Source: Tissierella praeacuta DSM 18095
GTDB lineage: Bacteria > Bacillota > Clostridia > Tissierellales > Tissierellaceae
Length of the DNA stretch: 64,000 bases
Direction of reading: 5' to 3'
Assembly (NCBI RefSeq): GCF_900128955.1
Contig: NZ_FQTY01000003.1
Span: 62,001 to 126,000, forward strand
Position 1 is the first letter of the stretch. Each line of letters starts with the position of its first letter. Shown one piece after another: positions 8,988 to 17,181 of this stretch. A model generated the notes under the pieces. That model saw only the letters and a program-made list of their open reading frames with translations, was not told the origin of the DNA and ran no database searches. Made by a program: the position numbers and the translations under genes.

Positions 8988-9524
8988 ATGGAACTAATAT
9001 CATTTTCTAAATATAGAAAAAAGACAAAAGTATATAAAGCGAAGAAAGGAGATAATGAAGCATTTTTAGCACTTATAGATGAAAATAGATTAAACATTTA
9101 TAGAGTGGCTAGAGGAATTTTGAAAAATGAAGAAGATATAAAAGATGCTATTCAAAATACATTGATTAAAGCATTTCAGAATGTTCGTACCTTGAAAAAA
9201 GATGAGTATTTTAAAACTTGGTTGATAAGAATATTAATCAATGAGTGTAATCAAATATTGAGGAAAAACAAAGGAAATATGTTTTTAGATGAAAATGTTG
9301 GAGATGTAGGGGAACAATATACCGATGATTATAAAAATATGGATTTAGTTAGAGCAATAAATTTATTAGATGAAGAATTACGGATATTGATTACGTTATT
9401 CTATTTTGAAGATATTTCAGTTAAGGATATATCGAAAATTTTAAATATTTCACAAGGGACAGTCAAATCAAGGCTTAGTAGGGCTAGATCAAAGCTAAAA
9501 GAAACATTAGGGGAGGATTATTAA
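8988..9524 (+). CDS. ECF-type RNA polymerase sigma factor
   Basis: This 178-residue protein has the two-domain layout of extracytoplasmic-function sigma factors. Sigma region 2 (about 20-88) includes LNIYRVARGILKNEEDIKDA and NTLIKAFQNVRTLKKDEYFKTWLIRI. Region 4 (about 118-175) includes LITLFYFEDISVKDISKILN and SQGTVKSRLSRARSKLKETL. It redirects RNA polymerase to a small set of stress promoters. It is preceded by AGGAGG, ends 2 bp before the next gene, and that gene encodes a membrane protein of the DUF4367 anti-sigma type, so the two act as a switch. It is the only clearly intact unit in a 5-kb decayed zone. Confidence 0.88.
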   Translation: MELISFSKYRKKTKVYKAKKGDNEAFLALIDENRLNIYRVARGILKNEEDIKDAIQNTLIKAFQNVRTLKKDEYFKTWLIRILINECNQILRKNKGNMFLDENVGDVGEQYTDDYKNMDLVRAINLLDEELRILITLFYFEDISVKDISKILNISQGTVKSRLSRARSKLKETLGEDY

Positions 9525-9526
9525 TT

Positions 9527-10417
9527 ATGGTGAATAATGATAAAATGTTTGATGCTAAGATGAAAGAAAAATTTAAGAAAGAATTGAACAAAATACCAGA
9601 AGATATTAACAAAGAATTTGACAATATATTAAGTGTTATCAAAAATAGAGAGGAAGAAAATATGAAAAAGACAACAAATATGAAAAAAGCAGGCATTATA
9701 GCTGCATCTGTTTTATGTGCATTGACAATAACCATGCAAACAGCTTTTGCACAAGAGTTGGTAGATAAAATTATTAGATCTCTATCTCTAAACAATATAA
9801 CAATATTTGAAAGCCAAGATATTAAGTGGAAGGACCAAGAAATACCTGAAGTAGCTAAAGGAAAAATATTTGATAAAGATGGAAATATAATAAAAAAGAT
9901 TACATTGGATAACAAAGATGAAATGTATAATGGAAATGGAGAAAAGGTTTTTGGAATAGATTCTGATGGAACATTGATAACAGAGGCAGTACAAAAAGAA
10001 AATATGGAGAAAAATGCAAAAGAGCATCTAGTTGATGATGTAATAGTTAAAGATCCTAAGAAAATAAATGGATATACTTGTTTTGATATAAAGTTACCAG
10101 CTTATTTGCCAGAAAGATTTGAATTTGATTATGTTGAGTTTTATAAAGATGATAATGGAAAGATTTTTGATGGGGGATGTGGCGTATATTATATAAATAA
10201 CAAAACAGAAGAAATAGTATCCATATTTCAGACCTATATATGTGAAGAATCATCCAGTGAAACATTTTTTAACAATGTTCAAAAAGTAAAAATAAATGGT
10301 GAAGAAGCTATTATAGGAGATGAGGGAATTGTTTGGGAAACAAATGGTGTAAGATATTTAATGTACACTAATTTTGGAAGAGACGAAAATGTGAAAATTG
10401 CTGAATCAATAAAGTAG
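9527..10417 (+). CDS. Membrane-bound anti-sigma-like protein with DUF4367 domain
   Basis: This 296-residue protein has a cytoplasmic N-terminus of about 55 residues, one membrane span (about 58-76, IIAASVLCALTITMQTAFA), then a long extracellular part ending in a DUF4367-like domain (KLPAYLPERFEF...EEAIIGDEGIVWETNGVRYLMYT). DUF4367 proteins are usually encoded next to ECF sigma factors and hold them at the membrane. No HxxxCxxC zinc finger is present in the N-terminus, so sigma binding must use a different short segment. It follows the sigma gene by 2 bp. The role is inferred from position and domain; the signal sensed is unknown. Confidence 0.8.
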   Translation: MVNNDKMFDAKMKEKFKKELNKIPEDINKEFDNILSVIKNREEENMKKTTNMKKAGIIAASVLCALTITMQTAFAQELVDKIIRSLSLNNITIFESQDIKWKDQEIPEVAKGKIFDKDGNIIKKITLDNKDEMYNGNGEKVFGIDSDGTLITEAVQKENMEKNAKEHLVDDVIVKDPKKINGYTCFDIKLPAYLPERFEFDYVEFYKDDNGKIFDGGCGVYYINNKTEEIVSIFQTYICEESSSETFFNNVQKVKINGEEAIIGDEGIVWETNGVRYLMYTNFGRDENVKIAESIK

Positions 10418-10588
10418 TCATGGAAAATCCAGTAGTTATTAATTAAGAAGATTATATATTTTTAAATCATTGAATTAATCAAGTTTTTAAGGAGAAAAAT
10501 GGATTTCACTTTATAAATGTCAGATGTATTATGTGGGAAATAAAATTATCCGGAAAGAAGGAGTGAAATCCTCTAATACTAGGGCAAA

Positions 10589-10640
10589 AAGCTTATTTTT
10601 ATAAGTCGGACTTATAAAAGTAAGCTTATTTTGCTTTTAA
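10589..10640 (+). terminator. Terminator-like hairpin after the sigma/anti-sigma operon
   Basis: A 17-base arm at 10590-10605 pairs with 10611-10627 (one G-T pair) around the loop TCGGA and is followed by ATTTTGCTTTT. It lies 170 bp after the anti-sigma stop and is the best termination site in the area. Confidence 0.65.
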
Positions 10641-10647
10641 ACTGAAA

Positions 10648-10695
10648 TTAATAATAGCACCCTTTGGCTTCTTTTGTACTGTTCTCTAAAGTCAT
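10648..10695 (-). CDS. Very short reading frame with an excellent ribosome site (remnant or tiny peptide)
   Basis: On the minus strand an ATG at 10695 follows GAGGAGGG at good spacing and opens 15 codons (TLENSTKEAKGCYY) before TAA. Such a strong SD before so short a frame suggests the start of a truncated gene or a tiny peptide. I do not recognise the sequence. Confidence 0.3.
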   Translation of the reverse strand: MTLENSTKEAKGCYY

Positions 10696-11477
10696 ATAAT
10701 AACCCTCCTCATAAATTGCTATATATAGTTTAGCATCTAATTATAAAGAAATTATAAGGTTTATATAAAATGCGAAAAGGTTAATTGAAAAACTAATAAA
10801 ATACATGATTTAGAGTATCTTGAATTTTCAACTTAGAGTATAACTTTACCAAAAAGTGGAGGTCTCAAGATGAGAAGATAGGTGTGTTATAATAATATAT
10901 AAACCAAGGGTTTACCATCTTCCTATGACATCATTATTATCTTCTCAAGACATGTCGAAGTCGTAGCATGGATTGTGAGTGAGTGAAACAATTGAAAAAT
11001 CTAATGTATTACCTATGCCATGCTTGTCCAACAACACGAGCAGAGTTAGATATGATTTGCAGAAAGCTATAATTTCAATGATGTATTGTGGTGAAAAGGC
11101 AAAAAGTAGATGGCAGGGCTTATTTCAGTGATGACATAGTGGGAACGAGAAAAACAAGATAGTAAAGAAATTTATATTCAAAAGTCCAATATGAAGAAAT
11201 TGGAGAAAAGTATGTTGCATTTATGTCCAAGGAATTAATGTCAAAATGGATAAGAAAAATCAATCCTGTTGACTAGGCAATAAGTTTAGAGAGAGCTGTG
11301 GTTAATAATCATGGAATGATACCATACACTATTGCACTTTAGGCGTTTGTGATAGTTAGTGTAAGATTTTGCGTGTATTCCTTTAATCTATACAGAGATT
11401 CTATATAAAAGTATTTTTAAAATGATTTAACCACAACCTAAGGTAAGGGTTTATACTTAATTATGAGGTGGTGCTAA
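10696..11477. other. Decayed region without an intact gene
   Basis: This stretch holds repeat copy 2 (10933-11061) and broken frames. One reads YEEIGEKYVAFMSKELMSKW then IRKINPVD before a stop around 11190-11275, with no start codon and no family I recognise. A -10-like TATAAT occurs near 10889. It appears to be gene debris. Confidence 0.45.
10933..11061. repeat. 129-bp direct repeat, copy 2
   Basis: About 90% identical to 7116-7244 (13 mismatches, no gaps). It again encodes IIIFSRHVEVVAWIVSE and a stop at the same place. Several of the differences fall at third codon positions of the RHVEVV stretch (cat-gtt/gtc, gaa, gtt/gtc), as expected of two diverged coding copies. The two copies flank the sigma/anti-sigma pair and its surrounding debris. 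Confidence 0.7.
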
Positions 11478-11657
11478 GTGGTATATACAGTACATGGTGT
11501 AGCTAAAGTTTCTGGTGTATCAATTAATACATTGTACCATTATTATAAAATTAGATTATTAATGCCAGAAAGGGTGGCTGAAAATGGCTATGGCTATTAT
11601 GGAGACATTAATAAACTTTATATATCAGCATTAGATTTTAAATTATTGAATTTATAA
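11478..11657 (+). pseudogene. Truncated MerR-family regulator (N-terminal HTH only)
   Basis: From GTG 11478 (GGTGGTG-type SD upstream) 59 codons read VYTVHGVAKVSGVSINTLYH, then YYKIRLLMPERV, ENGYGYYGDINKLY. This is the MerR winged-helix pattern (YTVxxVAxxxGVSxxTLRYYxxxGLLxPxR...GYRxY). It stops after about 60 residues, before the end of the HTH domain and the dimerisation coil. The stop abuts the end of the convergent PucR gene by one base, so insertion or deletion probably cut it here. Confidence 0.65.
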
Positions 11658-13313
11658 TTAATTGTTTTTCAAGAAATTATTATGGAAATATTTATACAAC
11701 AAGGCTGCTAAAGTATATTTTGTTATATTAGGATAAGTAAATGGATCTACTTCTAGAATCTCTATGATCTTATTCTTTCGTTGTGCTATTGTATTTTTAT
11801 GGATAAATAATTCTTTTGCTGTCATTTTTGTATTGAGATTATTTTCTAGAAGCTTAATTAGTGTATATAAAAGTTCTGAGTCATTTACATTATCATATTC
11901 TATAAGCTTGCCAAATAGTTCCTTGATGATTTTATTTACCCAGTTAAAGTCTGCATTTTCAAGGATAGAATGATATATTTCAATTTCATTATAGGAAGTA
12001 CATTGAGGTACTGAAAATAATTTATTAGAGATTTTTATTGCAGTCTGTGCTTCATTATAACTTTTATAGATATACTTAAATTTTTCATAGTATTTACCTA
12101 TACCAATAGAAACATCAATCTTATTTGTAGTTTTTATTTTTTCTATAAGATAATTGCTTATTTTAAGGGCTTTTTCCTTTGTGGTTTTCTCATCTATATC
12201 CTTATATAATAATAAAATAATCTTATCACTATAGTCTATAATAATGTACTCATTAGATTTCATAGAGATATTATTTTCAACAGTTTGGAAAATATCTTTT
12301 TTAAGTTGAATCAAATAGTATTCAGATCTATTTTCTGATAACGAGTTAAAATCATATATATCTATTACAATGGCTAATTTTAATAGGTCAATATTATAGC
12401 CTAGTCCTAAGCCTCTTTTTATAGTCATTTCTTCATTAACTGGCTCTTTGCTTATTAAGTCAATAATAAATTCCTTTTTTACGGATATTTTATAATCCCT
12501 TCTATTTATATTGTTTAAGGTTACTATTGATATAAAGTTTTTAGTTTGATTAATTGCTATCCAATCTAAATCATTTAATTTTGTAGGAAGGAATATTGCC
12601 AATATACCATAATATCTAAAATTACTTATTATAGGTGTTAGCAGCCATTGAATTACGTCATCTTTATAATTGATATATACATCTTTTTTATCTAGAAAAG
12701 TATTAAAATTATTATTTATTTGTTCTATAATAAAGGATTTTACTTCTTCTCTTTCTTTATCAATGCTTTTCTGAAAGACACAATCCTGATTGCAATCAAA
12801 ATAGAGTATAGGTCTATTTATTAGGTCATAAAGTGTCTCTAAAATATTTGTAGGATCTTGCTTATCTATTATTGTCTCTGACATAATATCATATATTTTC
12901 AATGTCTGTTTTAATTCTTTATTATGATTATATAATAGAGTATCCATAATAGGTGAAATAATATCAATATAGGCTAAATCAGCTGGAGCTAAAATAAGAG
13001 GAAAATCCAGTTCTTCGCAAATATCTATAAGTTCTTGGGAAACTCTATCTAATATTAATCCTACATGGGATAGAATAAGACCACTTGATCCAACGTTTTT
13101 TAACATCTTGATAACTTCTATCTGTTTTTTTATATCTGTACGTATGGAGTAAAAGGCAGATATCAATAATTCAGAATCCTTTATAAATGGTGTTGCTTCG
13201 GGAATCTCTAATACACTTACACTTCGTATTTTATTATTTAGATTTTTCTTACCAGATAAAATTTTTGCCCCTTTCATAATATCTAGTTTCATTATTTCAT
13301 TTAACTCAAGCAT
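11658..13313 (-). CDS. PucR-family transcriptional regulator
   Basis: This 551-residue protein has an N-terminal PucR sensor domain (about 1-125; MLELNEIMKLDIMKGAKILSG, LLISAFYSI, SSGLILSHVG), a central GGDEF-like CdaR region (about 290-410) and a C-terminal helix-turn-helix (about 490-545; MTAKELFIHKNTIAQRKNKI). This is the full-length PucR/CdaR layout. Relatives control purine, allantoin or similar catabolic genes and bind pathway ligands. It is divergent from the DUF917/permease pair across 270 bp and is the obvious regulator of it. The start is supported by a GGAG in the reverse strand just upstream. Confidence 0.88.
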   Translation of the reverse strand: MLELNEIMKLDIMKGAKILSGKKNLNNKIRSVSVLEIPEATPFIKDSELLISAFYSIRTDIKKQIEVIKMLKNVGSSGLILSHVGLILDRVSQELIDICEELDFPLILAPADLAYIDIISPIMDTLLYNHNKELKQTLKIYDIMSETIIDKQDPTNILETLYDLINRPILYFDCNQDCVFQKSIDKEREEVKSFIIEQINNNFNTFLDKKDVYINYKDDVIQWLLTPIISNFRYYGILAIFLPTKLNDLDWIAINQTKNFISIVTLNNINRRDYKISVKKEFIIDLISKEPVNEEMTIKRGLGLGYNIDLLKLAIVIDIYDFNSLSENRSEYYLIQLKKDIFQTVENNISMKSNEYIIIDYSDKIILLLYKDIDEKTTKEKALKISNYLIEKIKTTNKIDVSIGIGKYYEKFKYIYKSYNEAQTAIKISNKLFSVPQCTSYNEIEIYHSILENADFNWVNKIIKELFGKLIEYDNVNDSELLYTLIKLLENNLNTKMTAKELFIHKNTIAQRKNKIIEILEVDPFTYPNITKYTLAALLYKYFHNNFLKNN

Positions 13314-13453
13314 AAGATCACTCCTAATGATTTAGATTAGCCCAAGAATTAATCTTTAATATAGTTTATTTGTAAAAGCATATCATTATCATACTACTGT
13401 ATCTTTTTCAGTACAAATTCCATGGGAAGATTACTTTAGTTAGATAATACACG

Positions 13454-13503
13454 AATGTATATGTAGCACAGGCAATATCAAAATTTATGTGCACATACAC
13501 ATT
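13454..13503. promoter_or_regulatory. Candidate operator in the PucR/DUF917 divergent promoter region
   Basis: An inverted repeat AATGTATATGT (13454-13464) / ACATACACATT (13493-13503, one mismatch) contains the perfect palindrome ATGTGCACAT (13487-13496). It lies 80-130 bp before the DUF917 start, a plausible place for the regulator to bind. This is inference from symmetry only. Confidence 0.3.
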
Positions 13504-13583
13504 TTAAACTATAGTATGATTATATCATAGAAAAATAAGTAAGGTAAATTCATAAGATAAGTGATTAAAAGGAGGCTTAAATA

Positions 13584-14714
13584 ATGGCAACAAAAAGGCT
13601 AACAAATAGGGTAGAAGTAGAAGATTTCGTAAGAGGTTGCACATTTTATGGAACTGGAGGTGGAGGATTACCAAGTAATGGAATAGATTCATTGATGTCA
13701 GAAATCGAAAAGGGAAATGAAGTTGGATGGATAGATGTAAATGAAATAGATGATGATACTATAACAGTATGTCCATTTTTAATGGGTTCTATTGCTCCTC
13801 ATACAGATGAAGTAAAGAAGGAAATGGAAAGATTTGGATTAACTGATTCTATTAATAAAGAAAAAGAGAGATTAGGTAAAGCAGTGGCTGAACTTTCAAA
13901 GTATACAGGAAAGAAAATAGGAGCTGTGGTGCCTATTGAGTTAGGCGGAGCTAATACGCCAGGGCCTTTGGCTGCAGGGATATTAAACGGAATTCCTTGC
14001 GTAGATGGAGATTATACTGGAAGAGCTATACCAGAAATTTTGCAGACAACACCTTATATAAATGGAAAGGTTTTATGGCCAGTAGCATCTGTAGATGAAT
14101 TTGATAACATTTGTATAATTGATAAAGCTATTAATTATAGAATGGTAGAGAGGATAGGAAAACTAATAGCTTCAGGAGCATATGGATTAGCTGGTCAAGC
14201 TGGGTTCCTAATGACTGGTAAAGAGATGAAAGAAACTATCATCCCTGGTACTCTTACTGAATGTTATGAATTAGGAAAAATGATAAGAGAATCCAGAGAA
14301 AAGGGATTTAATCCTATTGAAGAAATAATTAAAAAATTAGATGGATACCTATTAGTAAAAGGTACAGTAACTGGAAAGGATACTGAGGATAAACTAGGAT
14401 ATTACTGGGGAACCCATACCATTACTGGTAAAGAAGGATTTAAGGATAATATATATAAAATCTGGTTTAAAAACGAAAATCATATAATGTGGAAAAACGA
14501 TAAACCTATTATAACAAGTCCCGATATAATTGTTGTAGTAGATGCTAAAACTGGTGAGCCATATGCTAATCCATTATTAAAAGTTGGTGATGAAGTCTGT
14601 GTTATTGGTTTAAAAGCAAGAGAAATATTTAAAACAGAAAAGGGAATTGGAGTATTAGGACCAAGATACTTTGGATATGATATAGATTATAAGCCTATAG
14701 AAGAACGCCTTTAA
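13584..14714 (+). CDS. DUF917-family protein (hydantoinase-related)
   Basis: This 376-residue cytoplasmic protein has the DUF917 hallmarks: a glycine-rich start (FYGTGGGGLPSNGI), CPFLMGSIAPHTDE, PIELGGANTPGPL, DGDYTGRAIPE and the C-terminal S-methyl-thiohydantoin-desulfurase-like part (INYRMVERIGKLIASGAYG...VVVDAKTGEPYANP). The biochemical role of most members is unsettled; they often neighbour hydantoinases or cytosine/purine-type permeases, as here. It is likely an enzyme for a cyclic nitrogen compound imported by the next gene. AGGAGG lies 8 bp before the ATG. It is transcribed away from the PucR gene. Confidence 0.82.
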   Translation: MATKRLTNRVEVEDFVRGCTFYGTGGGGLPSNGIDSLMSEIEKGNEVGWIDVNEIDDDTITVCPFLMGSIAPHTDEVKKEMERFGLTDSINKEKERLGKAVAELSKYTGKKIGAVVPIELGGANTPGPLAAGILNGIPCVDGDYTGRAIPEILQTTPYINGKVLWPVASVDEFDNICIIDKAINYRMVERIGKLIASGAYGLAGQAGFLMTGKEMKETIIPGTLTECYELGKMIRESREKGFNPIEEIIKKLDGYLLVKGTVTGKDTEDKLGYYWGTHTITGKEGFKDNIYKIWFKNENHIMWKNDKPIITSPDIIVVVDAKTGEPYANPLLKVGDEVCVIGLKAREIFKTEKGIGVLGPRYFGYDIDYKPIEERL

Positions 14715-14720
14715 TTGATA

Positions 14721-14753
14721 AGGTTATCTTGATGAAATATATTGAGATAACCT
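14721..14753 (+). other. Hairpin between the DUF917 and permease genes
   Basis: AGGTTATCT (14721-14729) pairs perfectly with AGATAACCT (14745-14753). No T-run follows, so an RNA-processing or stabilising hairpin within the operon is more likely than a full terminator. Confidence 0.45.
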
Positions 14754-14812
14754 ATATCAAAATTTAAGTTTACTTATACTGATTTTAAACTTTAAAATGG
14801 GAGGGAAACTAA

Positions 14813-16096
14813 GTGGATGATAAGTTAAAATATAATGAAGAGAAGGAAGACCAATTTTATGATTATCCTGATAGACCAGTACCTATTGATAAAAGACGCT
14901 CACAGATAAATATTGCAGTAGTTACTACTGGAATGGCAGTAGCTATGTCTACACTTTATACAGGTGCATCTTTAGCTCAAACATTGTCTTATAGAGATGC
15001 TGTCTTATCAATAGTTATAGGCTGTATTATTCTTGGAATTATAGCAGCTTTTACTGGAGGGATTGGTGCCAGCAAAGGTGTGTCTTTCTCAATGTTGGCT
15101 AGGAAACCCTTTGGAAGAGAAGGTTCAAAGATTGTAGGCTTAGTATTTGCCATTTCAATGTTGGGTTGGTTTTCTTACCAATGTGGATATTTTGGGGAAA
15201 CTATTCATCTATTAGTACCTAATGCAAAGTGGGCAGATCCTAAAATAGCTACTTTATGGGGTGGTATACTGATGATGTCCACAGCTATTGTTGGTTTTAA
15301 AGGTATGACAGCTTTGAGTATGATTGCATCTCCTTTGCTGTTGGGAATGTGTCTATATTCTGGTATTCATGCCATCAACCAATATGGATATAGTGCTATT
15401 GTTCAATCTAGTGTTGATAATCCAGCTTCTTTAGGAATAGGTATAACTATAGTTGTGGGAGGCTGGATTACAGGAGCTATTTTACAGCCAGATATTTCTA
15501 GATATGCTAAATCACCAAAGCATAATGGAATTGGTATTGTTATTGCTATGATAATATTTGCAGTTGCTAACTGGGGTGGTTTAGTAATAGCAAAGGCTAC
15601 TATGGCATCAACTATTATGGACGGCTTAATCATTTTAGGTTTAGGAACCATGGCTTTGATGATAGTAATACTTGGACAATGGACAAGTAACGATAATAAC
15701 TTATATTCTGCTGCTTTAGGAATTATCAATATAAAGCCTGGAGTTAATAAGCATAAGATTACTGCAGTTTGTGGAATTATTTTTACTTTAATTGCTACAG
15801 TGGGGATACAAAATTATTTTATTTATTTCTTAGAATTATTAGGTACATTTTTACCTCCTTTTGGTGGTGTACTAATAGCTGATTACTATATATTAAAGGA
15901 GCAAGAAAAATATAAGTTTGATGGAGAACATGAATATGAAAAAATAAAGCCAATTGCTTTCATTTCAGTAATTGTAGGGGGATTATTTTCATATATATTT
16001 AAATTCGGTTCTACGGCAATAAATTCAATATTAATATCTATTATTATATATATAATTTTATCGACTATGTTAAAAAAATCTAATACTAATGATTAA
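14813..16096 (+). CDS. NCS1-type permease (cytosine permease-like)
   Basis: This 427-residue transporter begins with a hydrophilic tail (about 30 residues, YDYPDRPVPIDKRRSQ) followed by about 12 membrane spans. IAVVTTGMAVAMSTLYTGAS, ATGG-type loops, SKGVSFSMLARKPFGREGS and GWITGAILQPDISRYAKSP are characteristic of the CodB/nucleobase-cation-symport-1 family. It probably imports a pyrimidine-, hydantoin- or allantoin-like compound for the upstream DUF917 enzyme. The start is a GTG with GGGAGG in front; the protein begins VDDKLKYNEE. The substrate is inferred from family and neighbours only. Confidence 0.85.
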   Translation: MDDKLKYNEEKEDQFYDYPDRPVPIDKRRSQINIAVVTTGMAVAMSTLYTGASLAQTLSYRDAVLSIVIGCIILGIIAAFTGGIGASKGVSFSMLARKPFGREGSKIVGLVFAISMLGWFSYQCGYFGETIHLLVPNAKWADPKIATLWGGILMMSTAIVGFKGMTALSMIASPLLLGMCLYSGIHAINQYGYSAIVQSSVDNPASLGIGITIVVGGWITGAILQPDISRYAKSPKHNGIGIVIAMIIFAVANWGGLVIAKATMASTIMDGLIILGLGTMALMIVILGQWTSNDNNLYSAALGIINIKPGVNKHKITAVCGIIFTLIATVGIQNYFIYFLELLGTFLPPFGGVLIADYYILKEQEKYKFDGEHEYEKIKPIAFISVIVGGLFSYIFKFGSTAINSILISIIIYIILSTMLKKSNTND

Positions 16097-16102
16097 ATAT
16101 AA

Positions 16103-16144
16103 TAACTAATACCCTGCAAGAAACTCCTTGCAGGGTATTAGTTA
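16103..16144. terminator. Bidirectional terminator between permease and sleB-like gene
   Basis: A perfect inverted repeat (TAACTAATACCCTGCAAG, 16103-16120, with its complement at 16127-16144) sits between convergent genes and overlaps the stop codon of the minus-strand hydrolase. Confidence 0.8.
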
Positions 16145-16846
16145 CGCATAAAAACTATGTCCACCTATTTTTGTTACATAGGTCTTGTTCTTTACGATCC
16201 AAGTTCCAGCTGCTTTGGATGGGTTAAAGAAATATGTTGAATTTCCTACTGGTTTTGCTCCACTTAGAGCATCCTTAGCTGCTTTTATACTATCCTGTGA
16301 TGGATTATTATATATTGTTCCTTCAGCCACTGGACTAAATTGAGGTATTTTGCCATAATACTCAAAGATTACACCATATATAGTATTAGGAAATTCTTTA
16401 GAATTAACTCTATTAAGAATAACGCTTCCAACAGCTACTTTGCCTTTATATGACTCTCCTCCTGCTTCTGCTTCAATTATTCTAGCCAGCCAAAGTATGT
16501 CATCATTGCTGTGTGTTCTAGAGGAAGTGGTTCCTCTTGAAACTGTAGTAGATTTACTATATAGAGTTTCTTGGGTTTGTTTTCCTGCAATACCATCAAT
16601 TACTAATTTATTATCCTTTTGAAAATTAACAACAGCTTTTTCAGTTGATTTACCATAGACACCATCTATGGAAATTCTATAATATCCATGATTTTTTAAT
16701 GCCTGTTGAAGCTTAGAAACTGCTTTTCCTTTGTTGCCAAATTTTAAAGTTATATAACTTTCCCTTGCAAATACTTTGCTTATTGGTACCAATAACAATG
16801 TTAAAACTATCAAGACTGATAATACTTTTTTTCCTTTCATTGGCAT
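16142..16846 (-). CDS. sleB: SleB-like cell-wall hydrolase with peptidoglycan-binding domain
   Basis: From ATG 16846 the protein has 234 residues: a signal peptide (KKVLSVLIVLTLLLVPISKVFA), a PG_binding_1 domain (about 35-95, YITLKFGNKGKAVSKLQ, YRISIDGVYGKSTEKAV) and a Hydrolase_2/SleB domain (about 120-232, WLARIIEAEAGGE with the catalytic Glu, KVAVGSVILNRV). SleB-type lytic transglycosylases open the spore cortex at germination; a role in vegetative wall turnover is also possible. A GTG six bases upstream (16852) overlaps the AGGAG ribosome site, so ATG 16846 (five-base spacing) or ATG 16840 is preferred. Its leader contains a c-di-AMP riboswitch. Confidence 0.85.
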   Translation of the reverse strand: MPMKGKKVLSVLIVLTLLLVPISKVFARESYITLKFGNKGKAVSKLQQALKNHGYYRISIDGVYGKSTEKAVVNFQKDNKLVIDGIAGKQTQETLYSKSTTVSRGTTSSRTHSNDDILWLARIIEAEAGGESYKGKVAVGSVILNRVNSKEFPNTIYGVIFEYYGKIPQFSPVAEGTIYNNPSQDSIKAAKDALSGAKPVGNSTYFFNPSKAAGTWIVKNKTYVTKIGGHSFYA

Positions 16847-16861
16847 ACACACTCCTTCCGT

Positions 16862-16943
16862 AATAATGCTTCCGAAGTTAGCTGACGGGCTTGGGATAGA
16901 AGGTTCCCTACCTACTTATAATATTTAGGATTCAGCAGTTATG
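16862..16943 (-). promoter_or_regulatory. c-di-AMP riboswitch (ydaO/yuaA class)
   Basis: Read on the minus strand, the leader contains GCTGAATCC near the 5' end, then TAGGGAACCTTCTATCCC, then GCCCGTCAGCTAACTTCGGA and AGC. These match the conserved blocks of the ydaO aptamer (GAATCC, AGGGANCC, CGACAGCTAACYYCGGAGGC). The closing helix is UGCU (16934-16937) with AGCA (16867-16870). The 3' side ends about 20 bases before the start codon, so folding with c-di-AMP could affect the ribosome site or transcription just ahead of it. This class commonly precedes wall-hydrolase genes and usually turns expression off when c-di-AMP is high. Confidence 0.85.
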
Positions 16944-17181
16944 ATTGCATGCAATATGGAATATTATATAAGAGTATCTTTATTATGTAAACCCAAAAAG
17001 TTAATATACCAAAAATTGTATATTTGGAAGAAAGTATAACAAATATGGTTATAAGATTAAATATAGAATATAATAGATATATGTTAAAAAAATTGAGATA
17101 CTTATGTGGTTTAAGGATATGGGTATAAGAAGTTATTTTTGCTTCTAACTATATAAATATAAATTTAATGAGGTGTATATT

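Noticed and set aside
15403-15729. 108-codon minus-strand frame inside the NCS1 permease gene
   Set aside because: Antisense to membrane-span codons, no start signals, no family resemblance.
16852-16852. GTG at 16852 as the start of the sleB-like gene
   Set aside because: It overlaps the AGGAG ribosome site; ATG 16846 has normal spacing.
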